This document shows positions 21,870 to 33,806 of a stretch of 64,000 nucleotides of DNA, one piece after another. Position 1 is the stretch's first letter, and the number at the start of each line of letters is the position of its first letter. A model generated the notes under the pieces. The model saw nothing but the letters and a program-made list of their open reading frames with translations, ran no database searches and had not been told where the DNA came from. The stretch lies in the NCBI GenBank assembly GCA_016169945.1, contig JADLSH010000218.1:744001-808000 (forward strand). The letters are read 5' to 3'. The translations under genes were made by a program, and so were the position numbers. Origin of the DNA: Trachythela sp. YZ-2020. Its lineage: Eukaryota; Cnidaria; Anthozoa; Malacalcyonacea; Clavulariidae.

Positions 21870-24068
21870 AATGATCCAAGCACATTATATACTAAAATTC
21901 ACCGGTAATTAAATTAAACACACGCCAAATTTGTGGGAGAACGGGTTCGGGGTGAAGACTGAAGTGAACCAATATTTATACTCTGGTCAACCCAAAGACT
22001 CATTCTAGCCTTATGTTTTCATCCCGCGGGTGTATACATGAGACCCGCTAGGAGAGACTAAATGCCCTAGGGGTAAAAACCCCGATAGAGCCCTGCCATC
22101 AAGGTTGCGACCCTCTCCGACATTACCTGAACCAACGGGTGATAATCCCCTTGGACAGTCCTTACGATTCGACTGATTATATTTCCATGAAATAATCTGA
22201 GTCTATGGGCAATGAAGTTGACCATTTGGAACACTTCAACCCCACAAATACACTGCAAGTGTATTCCCCATAGACGAAGAAACCCATCTCCCACAAAGCT
22301 GTAGTCATAGAGAAGACAGCTTTTGCCATGATAGTTGACTTCCATTTGAGCATTACCATCACTCATACTACAGCTGAGATGTCAGGGAGGCCAGGAAAAA
22401 CCTGCAGTACAGGAAACCTGGATGGGGTCCAAGACATACAGCAGCTCCCCCACGAAGCTTTTTATCTCACAAATTCATAATTGGAGTGTTGGTAACACGA
22501 CCAACAGAGCTGACTAACAAGGCATGTTTGTTTTGTTATTTTCTATTTTATTTAATTTTTGTTGTTTTTTTGTTTTTTTTTAATTCAACTGACGTAAAAG
22601 TCTGGTATATGTAACTCGGAGCTATACGATAAAAGGTCTCTACATTTGAACAGCAACAGGTTCAGTATACAGAGAATGTGATTGAATAATTGAATTACAT
22701 ACATTAACAAGCAAACAGATTTGTGTATCATATATAAGGTTCATTTGACCCCCGATTATCCGAGATTTGTTTTCTAAAGGTTAACATTAAATTGGCACCA
22801 ACTGTATTTCCCTAAACTGTGATAACAGTGGTGTATGTAGTATATCGACTCAAGCTTGAACACAACAGTGAAAGCAGTCACATGCATGTTGAGATTTGCA
22901 CGAGCTAATATGAAATATTATCTGAACATAGTCTACAATGTTGGTAGTACTATGTAGTATATAAAGAAATTGCAATCTGAAAATAAAATATAATTAACTG
23001 CCACATTATTTCCATGATATCTTTTAGTAACTTTGACAACAAGCTTAGCCTTTGACTTAACTGCATATACCAATAGAATCAAGTAGGTTAATATACAGTG
23101 GTGGACATTTGGTGAAATATTGGGGTACTGACTTAGGTTGCCAACATACAGCCACCCTTTTGTTGCTGCAAATCTGAGTTCTTAAAACCTTTTGGCCTAA
23201 ATTACATGAAAATTTTAATTAAATTATAGCCTATCAAGGCTTTCCTGGTCGTTGAAAATCATTGATGTAACTTTCTTACATACAGTTAATCAGCTATAAT
23301 TCAAAGACTTTGACCTTGCTGTCAGTAGAAGTGGTGCCTACCAGGAACTAGATATATTGACAATGAGACAATGCCAGTGCGACATATACTGCTCAAATTG
23401 GACATACCGTCCTGTTAACCCAAATTATATAATTATAATGGCAAGATGGCAATAATCCTGACTAATAGACGTTCACGTGAACATACGCCAACGCACGCTC
23501 GAGTGCACGTGTCATAATTCCGAACCAAATTTTGACAACTGAACACTGAACTATATTTTATCGTAGTATTTAATTAATATTCATTAACAAAATACGTGTT
23601 GCCGATTTAACGATAATGGTATTCGTTTCTATAGCCGTAAAATTTTACGGTAAATACAAATATTTTCAGGCCTCGAGACAAGGATTAAACTTTGGACATC
23701 AATATAACAATAAGATATATTACAGAGATATATCATGTTATAATTTATACATATATGGTACCAGAATACTATGATATCGAATGGCAATTGAGAGATATAC
23801 TAAAATTGGTTGAAAAGAAATATACCATTCGTTTGAGTCAGTTGCTGGCAATACTTACGACGCCCCGCATGGGCCACATGCGAGGCAACCAATTGTGTTA
23901 TATTCAGCACGTCGTGTTCGTCGGATCTGTTGACTGGTTGGCGTCTGTCCGTACTAACTTTATAGCGGAATTGAGCTGGCATATTTCTTGGACCATGGGA
24001 GGAATAATACCACAACTGTCATGCTTGCTCTGCATCAGTGAGTTCTGATTGTAGATATAAAACCACGT
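21870..24068. repeat. Non-coding interspersed repeat, copy B (2.2 kb)
   Basis: The full-length counterpart of 2097-4250. A 118-codon frame (23692-24048) exists only here; the equivalent in copy A is broken by an indel, so it is unlikely to be a selected gene. After 24068 this copy continues for about 150 bases of unique sequence to the right-hand direct repeat. Confidence 0.75.
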
Positions 24069-24222
24069 CGTTGTTCACCATGCTGCCCGTCGTTCGTATT
24101 AATCTTGTTGGGTCTTGTTCTTGTGCCGAAGGAGGTCTCGCATCGACATATTTAGCATTCGAATCGCCTAAGTTCTCGCACCGTCCATAACGCCGTCCAA
24201 AGCACTTCGCATATTATGTAAA

Positions 24223-24533
24223 TTTTTATTCTTGCAGAATTTCGTGTTTATTCAGTTGAAACATTCGGCAAAGTGACACGCTTGACGTTATATAGCGCGC
24301 TTTACATATGGTCATTGAAATATGATTGGCAATAGAGTCATTCGATTGGCTGAGCAAATTGCATTCGTATTGCACGTGTCCGGACAACTTTGAACTTTGA
24401 TCAGAGATATTTTGTTGTGAATTTAGTGGGTGTTGACAGGCTTTTCCCACTTGTTGTATAGCAAAACAAACCTCAAGTTAATGTGTTGTCTCATTAACTT
24501 AAATTTATACATTGTGATCTATAAATTGGCTTT
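24223..24533. repeat. 310-bp direct repeat flanking copy B (right)
   Basis: The second copy of 21556-21866, same orientation, with no mismatch noticed by eye. The pair either flanks a transposed unit or records a tandem duplication of about 2.67 kb. Confidence 0.75.
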
Positions 24534-24697
24534 TAATTGTCAATGTGATCTTTTTGAGCGAAATGTTATTCAGTAGAATTACGACACAACATTGATATTG
24601 TAACTTTCTTATACCTTTTATAGATTTATAAACGAATATGGTCTAACAGAATAAATTAATAAGACTGTTATTTATATCAGTTGATCTAATCTAAAAG

Positions 24698-24971
24698 TAC
24701 ACACGAGTGGGCCACGAATGACCACGAGTAGCCACGGGTGGACCACGTGACCATTAGTATAAAAAACAGTTTTGGAGTTTCGTCGTTCTCTCTTATTCTG
24801 TCATGTATTACTGAATCAGTAAAGATGATTTTCTACTCCTGCCGAGTGTTATTCCCGATACAAAATAAGAGAGAACGATTATAACAATCTGCTACCCCGA
24901 AAGTGCCGAACCTGTTTTTTCGTGGTCCATCCGTGGACCATCCGTAGTCACTCGTGGTCCACTCATGTGTA
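24698..24971. mobile_element. Fold-back element with CCACGxGT-rich arms
   Basis: The left arm (ACACGAGTGGGCCACGAATG, then a GGACCACG phrase) pairs imperfectly with the right arm ending GTGGTCCACTCATGTGT. A shorter inner pair (GTTCTCTCTTATT and its inverse AATAAGAGAGAAC) lies in the loop. Probably a MITE. Confidence 0.55.
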
Positions 24972-24997
24972 AAAGCGTTAATATACATTTATCACTT

Positions 24998-25089
24998 ATT
25001 TACTGAAACCGAGGGAACAGCGTGTTTTATGGCCCCGAGACCGCCGTTGTTGCCCTCGAAACACGCTGTTTCCCTCGGTCTCAGTAAAC
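24998..25089. repeat. Strong 92-bp hairpin
   Basis: TTTACTGAAACCGAGGGAAC continuing through AGCGTGTTT pairs with AAACACGCTGTTTCCCTCGG and TCTCAGTAAA. The loop is about 30 bases. Probably a very short MITE. Confidence 0.65.
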
Positions 25090-25593
25090 AAGCACGATCG
25101 TGCTATAGTGGACCAGGTACTGCATGCGTGGCCGAGTTCTGATCTTACGTCAAATTTTGCCATGCCGTGCGTGCCATTCCAAAATATTGGAGCTACCGGA
25201 GTGTATGTGCCGTGTGAACGGGGCTAAAGTTAAAGTAAAAAATGATCTAAATTGTTGGTAGGTTAATTTTGCAGTTTCATGTCGCTTAGTCATGGTATGA
25301 TCATGGCTTCATAAAAACACAAATTGACATGTCTTTGTTTTTACCGTTCGCGGTTTTCTATGACTATGAATATTATAATGTAGTCAGAAGGAGTATTACT
25401 CCTCTGCGCTTTCAGAAACTAAGCCAGCGTGTGCCTTTAGTCAATTAACTAAACGCTTATAATTAATCGTTATAATTAATAGTCGTTCACATTCTTGGGA
25501 AGCTTTAGACTAGTGTGACTGCGTTCACAACAATAGAGGATTAGAGAAGACAATTAATTTCTTTCTTAATTATCGTTTCCGTCTGCCGATATA

Positions 25594-25745
25594 CAGGGTG
25601 AGTCAGAAAAAAGTGATGCCTTTGAAATTAAATACAATAGGGTACAATAGATTCTTTGAAAGAAAATGCAAATATGAAGTTCAATTTCAAAAGGTTCATT
25701 ATTGTATTAAATTTCAAAGGCATCACTTTTTTCTGACTCACCCTG
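25594..25745. mobile_element. 152-bp mariner-like MITE with TA target duplication
   Basis: CAGGGTGAGTCAGAAAAAAG at the left end is exactly inverted at the right end, and TA flanks both sides (25592-25593 and 25746-25747). Arms extend about 45 bases through TGATGCCTTTGAAATT. The CAGGGTG-x-x-x-CA terminus and TA duplication are typical of Tc1/mariner. Confidence 0.8.
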
Positions 25746-26399
25746 TACATGTATTTGCTGAATATTTATGATATGTATATATTATTTGCAACGAATACAG
25801 TCAAGAATTGCTTGTATCTTGCTTCTAAAGTCAAAAATAAAAAATCGAACACCGTCAATCGATGCGAAATATTGCTAAGAATAATTATGTCAAGTTTCAT
25901 TCCGATCGGACAAGTAATGACGGAGCCTTAGGGTTTTTTCAAGGAGCGTCGCCCCCTAACAACAACAACAACAACAAGAAGAAGATTAGCAGCAATTGGG
26001 GACCAGTACCTGGTCCAATAAGTGTTTTATTATATAGCAAGTGTCAAAGTCTCAATAATTCACTTGGTATTCCGTCTTTATCTCTTAATAATAGATTATT
26101 ATCTTCTTCTGAACGACTTGCAAACCGACCGGCAGACGCAAGCAGCTCGCGCCTCACTTCCGGTTTTATTATCGACCGGTCTAAATTGTTTCACTATGGA
26201 CCGTTGCAAACATGGAGTGAACATGACGTCATGAGCTGACGTTCTGCGGACCGGCACGTGATACGGTTTTGTCCAATCGGCAAACAGGAAAATTGAACTT
26301 GGACACTTGCTATATGATAAATACTGTTATAAAAATTATATTTTTGATGACGAATTTCCTTCTCTCATTTCACATATAATGTCGTATATATAATTCATA

Positions 26400-29300
26400 T
26401 TCAATATCTAAGAAGTATGGGCTTTCTAGTTTATATCCCTACTGGTGAACTTCGCTTGCCTTTACATTTAAATTTTGGAATTATTTAATTAGATGCGTCT
26501 TTAAATGTCAGGATAGCGGTCTTGTGTGTTTTAAGTCCCATAAGACACTTGTAAGCACGAATTTGGGCCCGTCTAGAAATTTCATATTCAATATCTATGA
26601 AGTATGGGCTATCTATCTATACCTTATTCATCTATATACAAGCCGTTCCTGAAGGCTAACTTCGCTTGTTTGTAAGTGCGTATGAAAGAAACATTTATAC
26701 ACTTTGGAATTATTTAATTAGATGCGTTTTTGAATGTCAGGGTAGCGAACTTGTGTGTTTTAAGTCCCATAAGACAGAAGCACGAATTTGGGCCAGTATA
26801 ACAATTTAATATTCAATATCTATGAAGTATGGGCTATCTATCGGTAACTTATTCATCTATGTACAAGCCGTTTCTGAATACGAACTTCGCTTGTTTTGAA
26901 GCGCGTATGAAACATTACACTTTGCCTTGGCTTTGGAATTATTTAATTAGATGCGTTTTTGAATGTCAGGGTAGCAGACTTGTGTGTTTTAAGTCCCATA
27001 AGACACAAGCACGAATTTCGGCCAGTCTAACAATTTCATATTCAATATCTATGAAGTATGGGCTATCTATCTATACCTTATTCATCTATATACAAGCCGT
27101 TTCTGAAGGCTAACTTGATAACTTCGCTTGTTTGTAAGTGCGTAGAAACATTACACTTTGGAATTATTTAATTAGATGCGTTTTTGAATGTCAGGGTAGC
27201 AGACTTGTGTGTTTTAAGTCCAATAAGATGCAAGCACGAATTTGGGCCAGTCTACAAATTTCATATTCAATATCTATGAAGTATGGGCTATCTATCGGTA
27301 CCTTATTCATCTATATACAAGCCGTTTCTGAATACGAACTTCGCTTGTTTTGAAGCGCGTATGAAACATTACACTTTGGAATTATTTAATTAGATGCGTT
27401 TTTGAATGTCAGGGTAGCGAACTTGTGTGTTTTAAGTCCCATACGACAGAAGCACGAATTTGGGCCAGTCTAACAATTTCATATTCAATATCTATCTATA
27501 CCTTACTTATCTATATACAACCCGTTTCTGAAGGCTAACTTCGCTTGTTTCTAAGTGCGTATGAAACATTACACATTGAAATTATTTAATTAGATGCGTT
27601 TTTGAATGTCAGGGTAGCGGACTTGTGTGTTTTAAGTCCCATAAGACACAAGCACGAATTTGGGCCAGTCTACAAATTTCATATTCAATATCTATGAAGT
27701 ATGGGCTATCTATCGTACCTTATTGATCTATATACAAGCCGTTTCTGAAGGCTAACTTCGCTTGTTTGTAAGTGCGTATGAAACATTACAATTTGGAATT
27801 ATTTTATTAGATGCGTTTTTGAATGTCAGGGTAGCGTAGTTGTGCGTTTTAAGTCCAATAAGATGCAAGCACGAATTTGGGCCAGTCTACAAATTTGATA
27901 TTCAATATCTATGAAGTATGGGCTATCTATCGGTACCTTATTCATCTATATACAAGCCGTTTCTGAAGGCTAACTTCGCTTGTTTGTAAGTGCGTATGAA
28001 ACATTACACTTTGGAATTATTTAATTAGATGCGTTTTTGAATGTCAGGGTAGCAGACTTGTGTGTTTTAAGTCCAATAAGATGCAAGCACGAATTTGGGC
28101 CAGTCTAGAAATTTCATATTCAATATCTATGAAGTATGGGCTATCTATCTATACCTTACTCACCTATGTACAAGCCGTTTCTGAATACGAACTTCGCTTG
28201 TTTTGAAGCGCGTATGAAACATTACACTTTGGAATTATTTAATTAGATGCGTTTTTGAATGTCAGGGTAGCGAACTTGTGTGTTTTAAGTCCCATACGAC
28301 AGAAGCACGAATTTGGGCCAGTCTAACAATTTCATATTCAATATCTATGAAGTATGGGCTATCTATCTATATCTTGCTCATCTATATACAACCCGTTTCT
28401 GAAGGCTAACTTCGCTTGTTTGTAAGTGCGTATGAAACATTACACATTGGAATTATTTAATTAGATGCGTTTTTGAATGTCAGGGTAGCGGACTTGTGTG
28501 TTTTAAGTCCCATAAGACACAAGCACGAATTTGGGCCAGTCTACAAATTTCATATTCAATATCTATGAAGTATGGGCTATCTATCGTACCTTATTGATCT
28601 ATATACAAGCCGTTTCTGAAGGCTAACTTCGCTTGTTTGTAAGTGCGTATGAAACATTACACTTTGGAATTATTTAATTAGATGCGTTTTTGAATGTCAG
28701 GGTAGCGGACTTGTGTGTTTTAAGTCCCATAAGACACAAGCACGAATTTGGGCCAGTCTAACAATTTCATATTCAATATCTATGAAGTATGGGCTATCTA
28801 TCGGTACCTTATTGATCTATATACAAGCCGTTTCTGAAGGCTAACTTCGCTTGTTTGTAAGTGCGTAGAAACATTACACTTTGGAATTATTTAATTGGAT
28901 GCGTTTTTGAATGTCAGGGTAGCGGACTTGTGTGTTTTAAGTCCAATAAGACACAAGCACGAATTTGGGCCAGTCTACAAATTTCATATTCAATATCTAT
29001 GAAGTATGGGCTATCTATCTATGCCTTATTCATCTATCGTGCGTATGAAACATTACAATTTGGAATTATTTAATTAGATGCGTTTTTGAATGTCAGGGTA
29101 GCAGACTTGTGTGTTTTAAGTCCCATAAGATGCAAGCACGAATTTGGGCCAGTCTACAAATTTCATATTCAATATCTATGAAGTATGGGCTATCTATCGG
29201 TACATTAGTCATCTATATACAAGCCGTTTCTGAAGGCTAACTTCGCTTGTTTGTAAGTGCGTATGAAACATTACACTTTGGAATTATTTAATTAGATGCG

Positions 29301-29470
29301 TTTTTGAATGTCAGGGTAGCAGACTTGTGTGTTTTAAGTCCAATAAGATGCAAGCACGAATTTGGGCCAGTCTAAAAATCCCATATTCAATATCTATGAA
29401 GTATGGGCTTTCTGCTGATATAAAATTCATTTATGTACAAGCCGTTTCTGAAGGCGAATGGCAACATGTT
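26400..29470. repeat. Satellite array, about 14 monomers of about 218 bp with a higher-order pattern
   Basis: The phrase GAATTATTTAATTAGATGCG begins monomers at about 26478, 26707, 26936, 27161, 27379, 27578, 27796, 28014, 28232, 28450, 28677, 28884, 29063 and 29281. Spacing settles at 218 bases; the 5'-most monomers are longer and more divergent and one near 29000 has a deletion. Two end variants exist (CTGAAGGCTAAC and CTGAATACGAAC). Diagnostic variants such as CCATACGACAGAAG at about 27440 and 28290, and TATCGTACCTTATTGATC at about 27712 and 28582, recur about 855-870 bases apart, implying a four-monomer higher-order unit. Frames of 60-94 codons inside are by-products; 218 is not a multiple of three. 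Confidence 0.9.
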
Positions 29471-30689
29471 TTGTTTTTGTGTACAATGACAGATTCGTCA
29501 TAAATTCGAATTTGATTGTGGACCAATGTTGTGCGACGTTCACAAGAGTTCGATATTGATGTGATCGAAAGTTAGGGTGAATCCTGTGGTGGATCCTGTG
29601 GCAGCTTCACACTAGTATATTATATACAAGTGCTGAATTGCAGTAGTGCACAACATTTAATATTTTATATCAACAGTGTTGAAACTTACATACATTGATA
29701 AACCACAGAATGATCCTAGTCAACGTTTATAGTCAGCCTTGTCCGGTTCACATTTTATGGAAAGGAAATTATAAATTATATTCTCCATTGAACATATTGG
29801 AAATATTTATCCCATAAATGTCATATTTGAATATCATCACATTCATATCGTCTTATTTCATTTTTCATGAATTCATTTAAATACTTCATGTTAGCCACTG
29901 CGGAAGAGGGAACCTTCTCTCAGGCTATCCAGCGGACATTTATTATTCAACTCTGGAACTTTATATAAACTAAATTTTAATATCAGTGAGTTTTTCTAAA
30001 TACTGTACTTTATTTATCGAGGGGAATTTAAATAAATACTAATCAATGTTGGAAATGAAATACTATATTTGCAAAGTAAATTCAAGCTTATTTGGTAAGT
30101 TTAACACATATGTAAAGTCGTGTGAATAACTATAATATATTGCCACATTGGAACATGCATTATCACAGTTTTAATATATTCTGTACCCTTGGAATTTCCA
30201 AGATATTGACAAGGCATTCATGCATTTGGAAATTCTCAAAATATAGGTCCACTAAAACTTCTTGTTCCTACATTCCAGCCACAACCCTGATTTTTCAGAT
30301 TTCCACTTGATTGTAGTTCCAGGCATGAACTTAGTAATATGTATTAGTATGCAATTCAATTTAATTCCAGCAATTTGGTGGTATAACCTTAAAATTAGTA
30401 ATACGGCAAAATAACAAGCAGGGTGTGGGAGGGGGAGTGGTGTTCTTTCAAAATACATGTACTATGCACTATTAATTATGTATTATTACTGTATTTTGCT
30501 TAAAGGTCCTATACTTGCATATTTAATTACCATGTCTTTTTTCTTAAATAGCCCTAAAGCGCCTTAAAACGCATTACCTAAAAGTTGTGTTTTTTCTTAA
30601 ATCGCCTAAACTCGCCTTAACTCGCATTATCTCGCGGCGAGTTAAGATCCCAGAGCAGGCCTTTTTTTATAGATTTAACCTCACGAATT
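29471..30689. other. No gene recognised
   Basis: AT-rich sequence with no family motif. Near 30560-30650 the phrase CTCGCCTTAACTCGC and relatives recur a few times. Nothing else stands out. Confidence 0.35.
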
Positions 30690-31010
30690 ATTGTTGATAC
30701 ATCAATGTATGAATCTTCTTGTTTAAGAACATCCATAAGTATTCTTTTTATTGATCTTTTGAAACTTGTTCTATCTCTAAGAAAGCCTGGTATCTCATTC
30801 CACAGTTTTGAACCTTTCTTTTGTATTTCAAGTTTTGATATTTTTTACAGTAGAAGTTGTCAGATGATGCAGACCGAGTGTTATAACTATGACTACTAGT
30901 AACGTTTTGAAATAAGTTTAGAATATTGACTGGTGCTGTTTCACTGTTTACATCATACATCAGAGTAAACATAGACTGAAAATACAAAAAATCTAATGGC
31001 ATTACACCTG
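30690..31010 (-). mobile_element. 3' end remnant of a LINE ORF2
   Basis: The minus strand reads SHSYNTRSASSDNFYCKKY and, further on, QNCGMRYQAFLEIEQ. The H-x-Y-N-T-R-s block followed by G-x-x-x-W/Y is the conserved tail of many CR1/Rex-type reverse-transcriptase polyproteins. A stop ends the frame and the remainder is missing. It lies about 570 bases downstream of the TRPA stop codon. Confidence 0.55.
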
Positions 31011-31046
31011 AATCAAGAAAGACTTAAAGCAGGATAATGCGCCTAC

Positions 31047-31281
31047 CGCCTGTATTCTAAAAGGTCACTCACACTCAAAGAGTGGAGGTTCAATCTGAGC
31101 TTCCCTTGACTGTGGACGTCAGTGCTATTTTTGAATAACTGGAGGGTGAGTACTCACATAGTATGGTACACTGAGCACTAACCCTTCAGCTATTTAAAAA
31201 AAGCACTGACACTCAAGGGACGCTCAGATTGAACCTCCACTCTTTGAGTGTGAGTGTGAGTGAGGTTTGAGAATACAGGCG
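31047..31281. mobile_element. 235-bp MITE with about 60-bp TIRs
   Basis: CGCCTGTATTCT at 31047 is inverted at 31281. The arms share CACTCAAAGAGTGGAGGTTC and AATCTGAGC with small indels (an extra GTGAGT on the right). Non-coding. Confidence 0.75.
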
Positions 31282-31581
31282 TACGAGTTCTTATGATTCG
31301 GATTAGCAATGGCTCTAATCCATGTTCACTTATGTTCAGTCTGCAATCCTACCGTACTTATGTCTAAAATTATGCCTATACTTACTAATTACACATATCA
31401 AATTACGTATGAATGTTTTCAATTGCCCTCTACCTTGTATATAAGTACGCAACTGTCTAGAATGTGTTAATATTGACAATTAACACATAAGAAATAGCTA
31501 TGTTTCAATGTTTCGATTACTGGAAGCGATGCTCCCAACTTGAATTTGCACTAACATGGCTTCAATTTTCTTTAATGCATT

Positions 31582-33638
31582 TCAATCTTCATTTTCATGG
31601 CTGCTGTGTTTTCTTGCACCAATTAATTCATTTATTTTCTTAATTTCTTCTCTCACCAATTCGTTTGTTGTTTTAATTTCTTCCCTTAACTCATCAAATT
31701 GCTCGCCATAATCTTCTTCTTTGTCATTTGCCAACGCTTTTAATCGCTCTTCAAGTTCGTCACCTTCGCAAATCTAAAGTGTAGAATAATTTGGAACATT
31801 CATAAATAATTCATGATTCTTGCACCAAATCCTGCAAATTTCAAAGATTACGTCGAATGTATACTCCATACAAATATATACAATGAAAACGCTAATTAGT
31901 CATAAACAGTAGTACGTGGGTGTCTAACTCTTTTGTTGCAACAACGAGTGCTTGTAACTTGTTGTACCTTGCAAAAGAATTAGTTAATTTCACAGGTAAT
32001 TTCGGCTCGTGATTTGTTTTGCCGAATGAAAAGTCAAAGCAGATCGACAACTGTAGTAATATTCTGAAACTCTATTGAAAAAATTCTTATTATCTTTAGC
32101 ATAATAATTGAAAGGTTTTGTAGATGGAAAATTATTGAGTGAAAATTATATACATTTATTAGACCTAACCAGGAACGGCTACGGAAAATGCAACTTTAGG
32201 TTCCTACCTGCGGCCCTGCGATTCCGGTGCAGCGCTCTAACCAACTGAGCTACAGAGTCCAGTTGTCGAGCTCTAACCACAAGTTCATGAATATATATAC
32301 TAGGGTACTGCCAAGTTAAGTTGTGGGTAAATATCAACATTTTGGTGGCATCTCACTTGATTGAATAATAATTAAAAAGTTTTGTAGATGGCAAATTATT
32401 GAGTGAAAATTATATACATTTATTAGACCAAACCAGGAACATTTTTGCATTTTTGCATTTTTCGTAGCTGTTCCTGGTTAGGTCTAATAAATGTATATAA
32501 TTTTCACTCAATAATTTTCCATCTACAAAAATTTTCAATTATTATTCAATCGAGTGAGATGCCACCAAAATCTTGATACTTTAGCATATATTCATTTTAA
32601 GAATTGGATATATTTTTGTTAAAGTTGAAGGATGTACAGGCATGATAATTGCTTCATCTGCAGCATTTGAGCATTTGCATCACATGAAAACTCAAGTCTG
32701 AAATTTTTGGTTCAAGTCTTGACACGACGATAGGTCGACAATCAGATTGGCATTGCCCAATGCCGAACCAAATTTCGGGGCGTGTATGTTGAACCAAACT
32801 TAAAAGAAGTATTAAGATGGAGACATCTCTTGGAAACTAACTATGACCTCAGAAATAGTGACATTTGAGCCGTATCTAAACCAAAAAGAAAACTTTCAAA
32901 AAGGGAGTTTCACTGAGTATAGCAGGGCTAAACTCTGGAATAATAGTAATTAATAAATAATATATCCTTTGGTACTAGACAATCAATTTACACTCAACTT
33001 TCAAAAATTATTGAAACATGCATAATAATTATCGGGCATCTACCCTGCAATTCGCCATTCCGAAGTTGCAGTAGAGGACTGGTAATAGCGAGGTTTACAA
33101 TGCATCATGGGGCTGTTTTGGGGGACGAGCTTTTTGTTTGCGTCCCCAAAAACAGTCCCATGATGCATTGTCAACCTCGCTATTACCAGTCCTCTACTGC
33201 AACTTCGGAATGGCGAATATGATGTAATGCATGGGTAAAGCCAATTAACAATTACTATGGATATATATATATATATTTGATGTAAATTATTTTCCATCTA
33301 CCTTTTTCCCTTTGTAAATATATAACTATTTTGACACACTTTGTGGAAGTCAACCAATGCCGTTTTTACACTACAAGCCAAGGCCTGGTCTTGGCCAGGT
33401 TTTGCTTCACTAATTGACTAACTAGATTAAACCGGCAATCAACGTAAGCTAAATTAGGCCAAATCCAAGCCGAGGTTAATTGTGTAAAGCGTTAACCAGG
33501 TCTGTCAGCGTCATAGAATAATGTTTTACATACATTTATACATACATACATACATACATACATACATACAAACATACATACACACATACACACATACACA
33601 CATACATACATACATACACACATAGATACATACATACA

Positions 33639-33670
<32 letters not shown>

Positions 33671-33806
33671 CCTTTCTCCATTGTCGTGAAAGCCACGAAC
33701 ATTGCAACTTCTTATCTGGAAAGTCCGATATAACGTGTTTAATTTCAGGCAGTGAGAAGAACGGAATATTGTGCAAATTTCTTTCCAATGTTATTACAAG
33801 CCTAGC
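31582..33806 (-). CDS. TRPA1-like: TRPA-like gene: C-terminal helix and coiled-coil exons
   Basis: Exon 33806-33672 (ARLVITLERNLHNIPFFSL) joins S6 in phase 0 and corresponds to the TRPA post-S6 segment. Its donor GTATATGTATG runs straight into a (CATA)n array on the plus strand. Exon 31773-31582 supplies CEGDELEERLKALANDKEED and EIKKINELIGARKHSSHENE before TGA at 31582-31584, a charged heptad-like helix matching the TRPA C-terminal coiled coil that holds the tetramer together. The intron between holds SINE bodies and a MITE. Confidence 0.7.

Noticed and set aside
23692..24048. 118-codon gene in repeat copy B
   Set aside because: The frame is broken in copy A by a small indel and shows no family motif.
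21556..24533. LTR retrotransposon with 310-bp LTRs
   Set aside because: The direct repeats lack TG/CA termini, no primer-binding site or polypurine tract is visible, and the interior has no gag/pol coding.
26829..29073. Open frames of 70-125 codons repeated through the satellite
   Set aside because: They follow the 218-bp monomer, which is not a multiple of three, and share no start or stop pattern between monomers; they are repeat by-products.
32205..32262. Functional tRNA gene in the SINE head
   Set aside because: The T arm and acceptor 3' strand are missing and the anticodon loop lacks the usual T before the anticodon; the same head recurs in other SINE copies.
33492..33788. Minus-strand frame rich in Met-Tyr-Val-Cys
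   Set aside because: It reads the CATA microsatellite out of the TRPA exon; only 33672-33806 is supported as coding.
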